Below are positions 16,688-24,788 of a stretch of 64,000 nucleotides of DNA, in pieces. Numbering within the stretch: position 1 is the stretch's first letter; the number at the start of each line of letters is the position of its first letter. The position numbers and the translations under genes are program-made. Under the pieces are notes generated by a model. That model searched no databases. It was not told the origin of the DNA and saw nothing but the letters and a program-made list of their open reading frames with translations. The stretch lies in contig JARRCS010000007.1 of assembly GCA_029981855.1 (NCBI GenBank), forward strand, positions 40,195 to 104,194, written 5' to 3'. The stretch comes from Halanaerobiales bacterium (GTDB lineage: Bacteria > Bacillota > Halanaerobiia > Halanaerobiales > DTU029).

Positions 16688-18340
16688 ATGATACGCAAAG
16701 TCTTTGGTAAGCTAATATCTCGACTCGTAAAAAAAGAATCCAGTAAGGGATGTGATGACGAAGCCCACCTGCTGGAAAACATAGAAAATCTCGATTTAAC
16801 TGCCGACCTTAAGGCTAACCTGCACCGGATAAAACAGATCCTCGGCGACAGCCCCGATGTTGTTATCAGGACATGCCGAATAGGATGGAAACAAGAAATT
16901 TGCGTAGCAGTCATCCACATTGACGGCCTGGTTGACAAGTCGTTGATAAATGAGGATGTGATGAAGGCTCTTATGCTGGAAGTACAGATGATTGACCGTA
17001 AGGAAAACCTCAAGGGGAAACACATACTAGAAATTATCAGAGATTCCATGTTACCTATATCCGATGTCAAGAACGTAAAGAGCCTTGCAGATTTTTTTGA
17101 TTCGATTTTATCAGGAGATACAGCCATCCTGGTGGATGGTTCTGATGTAGGACTGGTGGTTTCAACAAGGGGCTGGAAAAGCAGAAATATAGAGGAACCC
17201 GCCAGTGAATCTGTTGTAAGAGGACCGAGAGATGGTTTTACCGAAAACCTGCGTGATAATACCGCACTTCTCAGGAGGCGGATTAAAACCCCGCACCTCA
17301 GAGTCGAAGCCTATAAAATAGGAAAACTAAGCCGGACAGACGTGGAAATCGTTTATATTAAAGGGATTGCCAATGAAAAGGTTGTAGAAGAGGTCAGGAG
17401 AAGACTGAGGAGAATAGACGTTGATCACATCCTGGAGAGCGGCTACATAGAAGAACTTATTGAAGACGCTCCACTTTCACTTTTCAGCACTATTTACAGG
17501 ACAGAGCGCCCCGATAAACTGGCCGGAGGGATATTTGAAGGTCGGGTCGGTATTCTAGTTGACAACACCCCGTTTGCCCTGTTAGTACCCAGCATTTTTG
17601 CTGAATGGATCCAGGCAGCAGAAGATTATTATGAAAGATACCCAATTGGTTCTCTTATTAGATTATTAAGGATTGGGGCTTTGCTTTCCTCCCTGCTGCT
17701 GCCTTCGTTTTATGTGGCGATAACTACCTACCATCAGGAGATGCTTCCTACAGTGCTTTTGCTCAGTATTTCGGCAGCGAGGGAAGGAGTGCCCTTTCCT
17801 GCAATAGTAGAGGCATTCATCATGGAGGTATCTTTCGAGGTACTGCGTGAGGCAGGGATTCGGCTACCCCGGCCCATCGGACCTGCTATTAGCATTATCG
17901 GTGGTGTCATCATCGGCGATGCGGCCGTACGTGCAGGGCTCGTGGGGGCTCCGATGGTCGTCGTGGTTGCTTTTACAGGTATTGCTTCCTATGCAATATC
18001 GGGATATACCGCTTCCATTACTATGAGGTTTCTCAGGTTCGGTGTGATGATTCTTAGCGCGGTACTCGGGCTATATGGTGTAATGCTGGCGGTTATTGCT
18101 ATTACAGCTCACATGGTATCTTTAAGGTCGTTTGGTGTACCTTATCTTTCCCCTTTTGCCCCATTTACTTTGCGCGACCTAAAAGATGTATTTTTAAGAG
18201 CGCCGTGGTGGGCCATGTTCAAGAGGCCCCGGCTTATAGGCCACAATGAACCCATCAGGCAGGATTATTTCCTTATGCCGCGGCATTCTGCTGATGAGGA
18301 AGACGAACCGGTTCACGAAAGGCAGGGTTATGATGATTGA
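16688..18340 (+). CDS. GerA-family spore germination receptor subunit A
   Basis: A 550-residue A subunit of a nutrient germinant receptor in the spore inner membrane. A large soluble N-terminal region (about 1-285) carries family blocks such as ILVDGSDVGLVVSTRGW and VRGPRDGFTENLRDNTALLRRRI. Membrane segments follow (about 290-480), including the PTVLLLSISAAREGVPFPA region. It has the usual length and is the first gene of a gerA-gerB-gerC operon with an AAAGGAG site. Its presence implies the organism forms, or descended from, endospore formers. The germinant is unknown. Confidence 0.95.
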   Translation: MIRKVFGKLISRLVKKESSKGCDDEAHLLENIENLDLTADLKANLHRIKQILGDSPDVVIRTCRIGWKQEICVAVIHIDGLVDKSLINEDVMKALMLEVQMIDRKENLKGKHILEIIRDSMLPISDVKNVKSLADFFDSILSGDTAILVDGSDVGLVVSTRGWKSRNIEEPASESVVRGPRDGFTENLRDNTALLRRRIKTPHLRVEAYKIGKLSRTDVEIVYIKGIANEKVVEEVRRRLRRIDVDHILESGYIEELIEDAPLSLFSTIYRTERPDKLAGGIFEGRVGILVDNTPFALLVPSIFAEWIQAAEDYYERYPIGSLIRLLRIGALLSSLLLPSFYVAITTYHQEMLPTVLLLSISAAREGVPFPAIVEAFIMEVSFEVLREAGIRLPRPIGPAISIIGGVIIGDAAVRAGLVGAPMVVVVAFTGIASYAISGYTASITMRFLRFGVMILSAVLGLYGVMLAVIAITAHMVSLRSFGVPYLSPFAPFTLRDLKDVFLRAPWWAMFKRPRLIGHNEPIRQDYFLMPRHSADEEDEPVHERQGYDD

Positions 18341-19424
18341 AGGCGGTAGAATTTCGAGCAGGCAGACCATGTGGCTGCTCATAACAACTATACTTTCAAC
18401 GGCTATTCTCTTCCTTCCTTCTATTGTTGTCGCTGAAGCCAAACAAGACGGATGGCTTTCTGCGATTTTTGCTACCTTTGTCGGGCTGCTCGTTATGTTG
18501 GTGGTAAGCACCCTGGGGCTGAAGTTCCCCCAGCAGACAATCGTTGAATACAGTGAAATTATATTGGGCAGATTCCTCGGAAAAATAGTTGGGTTAGTTT
18601 TTATTTGGTTTTTCTTACATATGAACGCAATAGTAGTCAGGGAATTCGCTGAGTTTATGGTTGTATCCTTTATGCCTGAAACCCCTCTGATAGTGTTTAT
18701 AATAACATTCGTGTTGCTATCAGCATTCGTATTACGGGGAGGGATCGAGGTCATAGCCAGGACTAATGAAGTATTCTTCCCGGTTTTAATTTTATTGGTA
18801 ATAATAGTGACTATTTTAGTAGCTAAGGATGCGGATTTTACCAGACTGATGCCTGTGCTCGAACGGGGTATTTCTCCTGTGTTGAAGGGAGCTATCATGC
18901 CATCCGGATGGCAGGGAGAAATAGTAGCTCTGGCCTTTTTACTGCCTTATCTAAATCGAATCCATGAGGGCAGAAGGGCCGGCAGCTTGTCATTACTGAT
19001 TGTAGGATTTTTCCTTGTTCTGGCGGAGGTTTTGACTGTAGCTGTGTTTGGTGCTGAAGTGGCGGCACGCACTATGTTTCCCACCTTTGTTCTGGTCAGG
19101 TATATCAGCATAGCGGAATTTTTAGAGCACCTGGACCCGTTTTTCATGGTTTTTTGGATCGGTAGTGTATTCATCAAAATCACCTTATTTTACTATATAA
19201 CCTGTCTGGCTATTGCCCAATGGCTCAATCTCCGGGATTACAAGCCCGTTACTCTACCCGTGGCTACGATTACAAGTGCTCTTTCCGTGCTCCTGTTTGG
19301 CAACATCACTGAATTGGTAGACTTTATCGCAAAAGTTTGGGGACCATATGCTCTATCAATTCAGCTTGGCATCCCTGCGTTGCTTCTTGTTGTGGCAATG
19401 CTCCGGCGACAGGGAAAGAGGTGA
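18330..19424 (+). CDS. GerB-family spore germination permease
   Basis: Endospore germination permease of the amino-acid/polyamine/organocation superfamily, the B subunit that binds germinant in GerA-type receptors. From the ATG pair at 18330/18333 it has 364 residues and about ten membrane segments, starting GGRISSRQTMWLLITT. The frame is open further upstream (to 18246), but that would overlap the A gene by nearly 100 bp and lacks an RBS; GAAAGGCAGG precedes the chosen start. Start and preceding stop overlap, indicating translational coupling. Confidence 0.93.
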   Translation: MMIEGGRISSRQTMWLLITTILSTAILFLPSIVVAEAKQDGWLSAIFATFVGLLVMLVVSTLGLKFPQQTIVEYSEIILGRFLGKIVGLVFIWFFLHMNAIVVREFAEFMVVSFMPETPLIVFIITFVLLSAFVLRGGIEVIARTNEVFFPVLILLVIIVTILVAKDADFTRLMPVLERGISPVLKGAIMPSGWQGEIVALAFLLPYLNRIHEGRRAGSLSLLIVGFFLVLAEVLTVAVFGAEVAARTMFPTFVLVRYISIAEFLEHLDPFFMVFWIGSVFIKITLFYYITCLAIAQWLNLRDYKPVTLPVATITSALSVLLFGNITELVDFIAKVWGPYALSIQLGIPALLLVVAMLRRQGKR

Positions 19425-19433
19425 TTTATAAGA

Positions 19434-20609
19434 TTGAAAAAACGAATTGCTGTTTTTTTGATACTTGTGTTATTATTAACTAATTCAGGGTGTTGGAGCA
19501 GGGTTGAAATCGAAGACCTTGCAGTCGTACTCCTTATCGGGCTGGATAAAGCTAAAGAAGAGGGCAAAGTGCGGCTAACTGTACAGTTAGCCAGGCCAGC
19601 AGAGATGGTAGGTGGCACAGCGGAGGGCGGGCGCAGTACAAAAAAGGCCGTTTGGGTTACCGGCAGCACAGGCGATAGTGTCTACGATGCTCAACAGAAC
19701 CTGTCCATGCACGTATCCCGTGAGATTTTCTGGGCACATACAAGAGCTATAATTATCGGTGAAGAACTTGCCAGGGAGGGAATTGCTCCTGTTATAGATT
19801 TTTTTGACCGTCGCCGTGATTTCCGTAGAAGAATAGGCATAGCAGTGGTGAAAGGGGAAGCAAGAGAACTTCTTGAAGCTGAACCAGGCCTTGAGAAAGC
19901 TTCCGGGCAGGTCTATTCCGGTCTGTTAGTTCGCCAATTCAGGCATTCAAAGGCTACCATTTCCGACCTGCGGGATATTTACGAGATGTTGACATCAAAA
20001 GGTATTCATCCAACTACCTCACGCTTTGAGCTGGTAAAACTCAAGGATGAAAAGAATACCAAAAAACAGCCTAAATTGACGGGAACGGCCGTGTTCAGGG
20101 ACGATAAGCTTATTGGCTGGCTGGATGAGGCTGAAACAAGAGGTTTTCTATTGTTGATAGGGAAAAAAGTGACCGGAGTTTTTCCTGTTAAGTGCCCCGT
20201 TTGCGAAGAAAAAAACGTTAGTATAGTACTAACAAGGTCTTCTACCAGTATCAAACCTCAACTTGTTAACGGGGAGTTAATCATAACCGTACAGATAAAA
20301 GCCGAAGGTGATGTAAGGGAACAGATGTGCCAGGATGACCTATCCAGGCCGGAAATTATCGAGATGCTAAATCAGAGGCTTGCACAGGCTATCAAGGCAG
20401 AAGTTATAGCTGCTCTGAACAAAGCCCAGAGGAACTACCAGGTAGATATATTCGGTTTCGGCGAAGTAGTTAGACGCAAATTCCCTAAATTGTGGCAGAA
20501 GATAGAGTATAAATGGGATGAAGAGTTCCCCGAGTTACCTGTTAAGATATCGATCGAGGCTAAAATCCGACGGCTAGGTATGATCCTGGAACCTACAACT
20601 AAGCCTTAG
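19434..20609 (+). CDS. GerC-family spore germination lipoprotein
   Basis: A 391-residue C subunit with a lipoprotein signal (LILVLLLTNSGCW; lipid-modified Cys about residue 20). The three-domain Ger(x)C family body follows, with VEIEDLAVVLLIGLDKA near the start and a C-terminal domain running to KISIEAKIRRLG. TTG start with GAGGTGAT upstream, ten bases after the B gene. The lipoprotein is needed for assembly of the receptor in the spore inner membrane. Confidence 0.93.
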   Translation: MKKRIAVFLILVLLLTNSGCWSRVEIEDLAVVLLIGLDKAKEEGKVRLTVQLARPAEMVGGTAEGGRSTKKAVWVTGSTGDSVYDAQQNLSMHVSREIFWAHTRAIIIGEELAREGIAPVIDFFDRRRDFRRRIGIAVVKGEARELLEAEPGLEKASGQVYSGLLVRQFRHSKATISDLRDIYEMLTSKGIHPTTSRFELVKLKDEKNTKKQPKLTGTAVFRDDKLIGWLDEAETRGFLLLIGKKVTGVFPVKCPVCEEKNVSIVLTRSSTSIKPQLVNGELIITVQIKAEGDVREQMCQDDLSRPEIIEMLNQRLAQAIKAEVIAALNKAQRNYQVDIFGFGEVVRRKFPKLWQKIEYKWDEEFPELPVKISIEAKIRRLGMILEPTTKP

Positions 20610-20622
20610 GGGGAATACCATC

Positions 20623-20826
20623 GTGATAGTCTTATTGCTACTGGGCTTTTCTCTCATTGTTGCCTTTGAACTACCTATGCTTGTGCGGAAAAGGATGTGG
20701 CGGGAGCTGAGTGCGTTTGCCGTCCTGCTTGTAGTCGGTTTTATGTTGAGCATAGTGCAAGTCCTGGGCATAGAACTTTCTGATCTTGCTAGAGTGATAG
20801 AATCTATTTTCAAAAAATTATTATAA
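20623..20826 (+). CDS. small two-helix membrane protein of the ger operon
   Basis: A 67-residue protein from a GTG with AGGGGG upstream, 13 bases after gerC. Two hydrophobic segments (about 1-18 and 28-50) flank a basic loop LVRKRMWRE. It resembles in size and place the D-type accessory proteins found in some ger operons, which modulate receptor function; no firm family match can be made by eye. Confidence 0.75.
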   Translation: MIVLLLLGFSLIVAFELPMLVRKRMWRELSAFAVLLVVGFMLSIVQVLGIELSDLARVIESIFKKLL

Positions 20827-20896
20827 TCAATATTTAAATTAGAATCCGCTAATATTTCAGCAAAAACCGGTGAAAAGCTCAGATTTATCTAGATTG

Positions 20897-21781
20897 TTAA
20901 CCAGTTGTACTATCTCTGGAAATATCATCCAACCAGTCTTTGAAATCATTTAACCGTTTAATGGTCTCATCATATCCTTGCTCATACAGCTGCCTAAGTT
21001 TTTCGATATCCCTTTCAAGTCTCTCAACTACTATTTTTTTCACAGGTCTGAAGATAAAAACCCGGCCGGCTCTTTCCAGCTGCTCAATATAGTCCAGACA
21101 CTTATTATAGCGAAGATAACGGTTGTTAATCCGTTTAATTAATTCAGGAAATTTCCTTAAGAATATCTTTGTCAGAAAATTAAATCTTGAAGGTTCTTTG
21201 CGGTAACCTTTGTTTCTTGTTAAAACTATCACATTATAAGGGTTACCATCCTCTATTGCTTTATTTATTGGTATAGAATCGGTCATACCACCATCAAGAT
21301 ACTTCCGTCCATCGATCTCTACAGGTTGAGAGATAAAGGGCAGACTGCTCGAGGCTCTAAGTACCTTTTCCATAAAGAACCGGGGATTATAATCCTTATG
21401 TTCAATATAAACTGGCTGACCGCTCTCACAATCGGTCACACAGACCTTAAAACAGACCGGAGAATTATAAAAAGTCTCATAATCAAAGGGTTCTAGCTTA
21501 TTGGGCAACAGATCGAAAAGAAAATCCATCCCGAAATAACTGCCTTCCCGGATTAAATTTTTAAGACCCATATACCTTTCGTCCCGGACATGGTCTACAA
21601 AAACCTTCTTACTCCGACCTCGCTGCTCGGCGACAAAATTTGCCCCATTATTAGCCCCGGCCGAAACACCAATAATGTAAGAAAATTTAATACCATTATC
21701 AAAGAAGGCGTCTAAAACGCCGGCAGTATATGCTCCTCTCATCCCTCCGCCTTCCAGTATCAGACCAATATTCTGTAACAT
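20897..21781 (-). CDS. patatin-like phospholipase
   Basis: A 294-residue cytoplasmic patatin-family acyl hydrolase. The oxyanion loop GGGMRG (about 10-15), nucleophile elbow GVSAG (about 39-43) and catalytic Asp in DGGMTDSIP are present, giving the Ser-Asp dyad. It belongs to the YjjU/RssA-like bacterial group. Substrate is likely a membrane lipid but is unproven. RBS AGAGGTGG. It is convergent with the ger operon and has no operon partner. Confidence 0.92.
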   Translation of the reverse strand: MLQNIGLILEGGGMRGAYTAGVLDAFFDNGIKFSYIIGVSAGANNGANFVAEQRGRSKKVFVDHVRDERYMGLKNLIREGSYFGMDFLFDLLPNKLEPFDYETFYNSPVCFKVCVTDCESGQPVYIEHKDYNPRFFMEKVLRASSSLPFISQPVEIDGRKYLDGGMTDSIPINKAIEDGNPYNVIVLTRNKGYRKEPSRFNFLTKIFLRKFPELIKRINNRYLRYNKCLDYIEQLERAGRVFIFRPVKKIVVERLERDIEKLRQLYEQGYDETIKRLNDFKDWLDDISRDSTTG

Positions 21782-21920
21782 ATTGTACCACCTCTAGTGA
21801 TAATGATTGATTAAACATTCACATAGTCACTATTTATCAAATCCTGTTAGCCCAACGGCTACCGTGACTTCTATATTTTATTATTCGCTAATATGAGTAG
21901 AAATCCTTTTTATCTTTATC

Positions 21921-22706
21921 CTAATCTCGTAAAAGCGTGGCCACAAGCTCCGTCCGGTTACGGGAATCTGTTTTTAAAAATAATTTATACAAATGCTTTT
22001 TAACGGTATTTACAGAAATATAGAGTTCATCCGCAATCTCATTATTATTAAAGCCCTTAATAACAAGTTCAAAGACCTCGCTTTCCCGGGGAGTAAAACT
22101 GTACTTTCTTTCATTTATTTCAATTAAGCGGGACTGCTCAAGAGATTCTATCTTTAGCTTTTCCTCAATAACCATCAGTTTATAGAGATGATTGGCTAGA
22201 TGAGGGGCGAGCATTTCAAGCAAAAATAATTCCTTAAGAGAAAAATCAGGACTATGAATATCGCGAAAAAAGCTTATTGTGCCTAAAAGATACTTGCGGT
22301 AATGAAGATCAGTGCCACAGGTATAATAATAATGATTAGGCCTTAAAAAATCATTAAAGTACTCCGTTTTACTCCATTCACGGTAGTCCATTATATCGGT
22401 ACTCCTAACAGGATAGGGCAGATTAAAGGTCCTATCCTTCATATCATCAATAAACTGAAAGTAGTTGATATAATCATTAATTACCTTCGGTTCTATATTA
22501 ACGGTAAAGGGTTCTTTAAGTTCTTTCTTTGCTCTTCTTATCTTATCTTCCCCCGGATGAATGAAAAAATTAGCCGAGTCATAATTGATTAAAGGTTTAA
22601 TTAACTCAAGAACTTTTAAGCAGTAATCTTTAAGCCTGAGAATACCGCCTACCTCAACCAGGAAATCGTTAATTAACTGCCAGTCCTTCAAATTAAATAC
22701 CGTCAC
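21921..22706 (-). CDS. LuxR-type transcription regulator
   Basis: 261 residues. The C-terminal 60 hold a GerE/LuxR helix-turn-helix (FTPRESEVFELVIKGFNNNEIADELYISVNTVKKHLYKL). The first 190 residues form an unassigned, GAF-like sensing region with no phospho-acceptor receiver. GTG start close to GGAGG. It is divergent from a secreted protein gene across 140 bp, which it may regulate (inference). Confidence 0.85.
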   Translation of the reverse strand: MTVFNLKDWQLINDFLVEVGGILRLKDYCLKVLELIKPLINYDSANFFIHPGEDKIRRAKKELKEPFTVNIEPKVINDYINYFQFIDDMKDRTFNLPYPVRSTDIMDYREWSKTEYFNDFLRPNHYYYTCGTDLHYRKYLLGTISFFRDIHSPDFSLKELFLLEMLAPHLANHLYKLMVIEEKLKIESLEQSRLIEINERKYSFTPRESEVFELVIKGFNNNEIADELYISVNTVKKHLYKLFLKTDSRNRTELVATLLRD

Positions 22707-22846
22707 CCCTCCACCCCCTATTAACCAAAGATTAAAATAGAACTTTTGGGTAATATAAATCTAAAAAAAAATAACTATAATTACAAATAGATATTATAAT
22801 TCTTCAAAAAAGGAAGAAAATCCTGCATAAAGAGGGGGAAAAATAA

Positions 22847-23443
22847 GTGAGAAAGGTAAGTATTACTGTTGTTATGTTTCTGTTTTTATGTCTTACTTTA
22901 GTTGGAAGTGCCGGGGCTTTTTTTGGTGATGGGCTCTACAGCCTGGGGTTGGGAGGTATCTTTATAAATGAATGGCAGCTGGACTATCTTAAGGGGCTTG
23001 AACCGGGTGAACTTGAAACAGGGGAGTACCGTTTAACTTTAAATGCGGGAAGGATCAATAGCAGCAGAAAATATAATTATGATAAGAATAATTACTATGA
23101 AGACTGGGATTATGGTTACAACGGTTATTATATCGGTTTCGATACCGCCGTGCAGAATGAGACCTACCTTAACCTGGGTTATAGCCTGGTTCCGGAATAT
23201 ACAGACGAAGACAATGACAAATATACTTCAGATAATATTAATCTAGCCCTGACCCATTTTTTATCTGAAGATAAAAAGGTTTATGGCGGTTACATCAGGT
23301 CAAAAAGCAATACTAAAGATTATGATGACATATCAGGAGAATACGTCCTTGACTATGACCGTGATGATACAGACAATATCTTCTACATCGGAATGGAGAT
23401 CCGCGGCTCCTTCCCGGAAAACTTCCTGAAAAAAGCTAAATAA
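22847..23443 (+). CDS. exported beta-rich protein, possible outer-membrane protein
   Basis: 198 residues with a signal peptide (about 1-24, ending near SAGAFFG). The mature part is rich in Tyr, Asn, Asp and alternating hydrophobic residues (YYIGFDTAVQNETYLNLGYSL, then NINLALTHFL and FYIGMEIRGSF). This pattern is typical of amphipathic strands. I recognise no family. GTG start with GAGGGGG upstream and a terminator downstream mark a single-gene unit. In a diderm host an outer-membrane or periplasmic location is plausible. Confidence 0.7.
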   Translation: MRKVSITVVMFLFLCLTLVGSAGAFFGDGLYSLGLGGIFINEWQLDYLKGLEPGELETGEYRLTLNAGRINSSRKYNYDKNNYYEDWDYGYNGYYIGFDTAVQNETYLNLGYSLVPEYTDEDNDKYTSDNINLALTHFLSEDKKVYGGYIRSKSNTKDYDDISGEYVLDYDRDDTDNIFYIGMEIRGSFPENFLKKAK

Positions 23444-23470
23444 CAAAGCAAAAAATATGCACTTAAGCAA

Positions 23471-23500
23471 AACGGGCACGGCATCATGGCTGTGTCCGTT
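23471..23500 (+). terminator. terminator of the exported beta-rich protein gene
   Basis: Arms AACGGGCACGGC and GCTGTGTCCGTT pair with two G-T pairs, followed by ACTATATTTT. Confidence 0.75.
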
Positions 23501-23561
23501 ACTATATTTTAAGCATAAAGTGTTTCCAAATATCTAATATGAGAAGTGAGGAGAATTATAA

Positions 23562-23588
23562 ATGAAAAAAGTCGGAGATGAACCTTAG
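23562..23588 (+). other. aborted start: RBS plus 8-codon ORF
   Basis: GAGGAG eight bases before an ATG starts MKKVGDEP and then stops with TAG where the dispersed repeat begins. It looks like the surviving 5' end of a lost gene. Confidence 0.35.
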
Positions 23589-23645
23589 AGTCATCAAAAA
23601 ATTTCCACTGAATCGGAAACATCTATGTGCAGTTTAAAAAAGGAA
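23574..23645. repeat. dispersed intergenic repeat, copy D
   Basis: AATCGGAAACATCTATGTGCAGTT (23611-23634; shown split as AATCGGAAACAT + CTATGTGCAGTT) matches copy B at 22 of 24 bases and, reversed, the AACTGCAAATAGATGTT block of copy C. It is followed by a similar A-rich GGAA tail as in copy B. Confidence 0.65.
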
Positions 23646-23662
23646 TTTCCTATAGTATCAAG

Positions 23663-23860
23663 TTAAGAATTGGTTTTAACAAAATACGCTACGGAACGGT
23701 TATAAGTTCTCTCTGCTTCCGGAGAAAAGAGGCAACCGGGTAATTCATTCCGGTTTTTATGGTAAGCAATACAGGCACAGCAATTCCCCTTCCGCGGGCA
23801 AGGGTCATAAGTACAGGTACATTTAGCCTTATTATCTTCCAGATTAACACAATTAGCCAT
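23663..23860 (-). CDS. DUF6485-like cysteine-rich small protein
   Basis: 65 residues with eight cysteines arranged C-x9-C-x-C-x4-C-x5-CC-x2-C plus a later CLF. The core CTCTYDPCPRKGNCCACIAYH is characteristic of the DUF6485 family of anaerobes; members are likely metal-binding and of unknown role. GGAGTGG precedes the ATG. Monocistronic. Confidence 0.8.
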   Translation of the reverse strand: MANCVNLEDNKAKCTCTYDPCPRKGNCCACIAYHKNRNELPGCLFSPEAERTYNRSVAYFVKTNS

Positions 23861-24032
23861 TACTAAACCACTCCTTTAGTATTATTGTGAAAAATCTACA
23901 TATATTTGATTAAAATAACTAACATCATTAACTGTTTAAAGCAATTTTGTTAGAAGATCTCAATTTCAAATAGAGCAAATTAATAAGGATAATCCTTTAT
24001 CATTATTCTCCAATTCTACCCCAGATTCCTCC

Positions 24033-24614
24033 TTATTCCCCAAAAACCCTTTTCAAATCAATTGTTAATCCATCAATAACTCCGATCTTTATCTTCTCAT
24101 CTTCACCGTAAACCTCTACCTTACCATATTCATTATTCTTACCCAGTCTGTAAACATTAACCGTTTTATAAGGGATATGGACTATCCAGTACTCCTTAAC
24201 CCCATATTTCTCATATAAAAAATACTTTTCCTTCATATCCTTTTTTGCCGTGGAAGGAGAGGTAATTTCAATAATTAAATCCGGGCTCCCTTTACATCCC
24301 CTTTCATCCAGTTTAGACTCATCACAGATAACACTGATATCCGGTTGCACGACATTTTTGATATCATTATCTTCTTCAGTATTATCAATGAATCTGACAT
24401 CAAAAGGGGCAACATAAACCTTACAAGGCTTATCAATTAAATAACTTGATATCTGTCTATGTAATTCTCCCAATATTTCCTGATGTCTTCTGGAAGGAGC
24501 CGGGGTCATATTATAAGCTATACCATCTATCAATTCCCAGCGCTCTTCATCCGGCCAGGTTAGATAATCTGCATATGTATATTCTCCGGAACGTTTCTTT
24601 AATGGTTCTGCCAA
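24033..24614 (-). CDS. Uma2-family (DUF820) PD-(D/E)XK nuclease-like protein
   Basis: 193 residues from the TTG at 24614, which has GGAGGTG five bases upstream (the longer frame would start inside that RBS). The Uma2 fold motifs are visible: YTYADYLTW, the acidic PDISVICD, and IEITSPSTAKKDMKEKYFLYEKYGVKEYWIV with the E and K/Y residues of the nuclease site. Uma2 proteins are common in mobile or accessory DNA; their biological role is uncertain. Confidence 0.88.
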   Translation of the reverse strand: MAEPLKKRSGEYTYADYLTWPDEERWELIDGIAYNMTPAPSRRHQEILGELHRQISSYLIDKPCKVYVAPFDVRFIDNTEEDNDIKNVVQPDISVICDESKLDERGCKGSPDLIIEITSPSTAKKDMKEKYFLYEKYGVKEYWIVHIPYKTVNVYRLGKNNEYGKVEVYGEDEKIKIGVIDGLTIDLKRVFGE

Positions 24615-24788
24615 CAGGCTCACCTCCAATCGATATCACGAATGTGACAATTGAACAAGAGTATTTGCGAAAAATATCCTCCCCACTTAAGTATAATATT
24701 ATTTTACTTTTTTTGTCAAACACAAAAAATTAAAGCCGCTTTAACGGTCTTATCATCCAGGTATAGACTCCCAGACATTAGAGTACAT

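Noticed and set aside
16594..17127. 177-codon minus-strand frame over the gerA start
   Set aside because: Antisense to GerA, low-complexity Ser/Arg composition, no RBS.
18194..18898. 234-codon minus-strand frame across the gerA/gerB junction
   Set aside because: Shadow of the germination genes; Ser/Thr/Asn-rich translation typical of antisense frames, no RBS.
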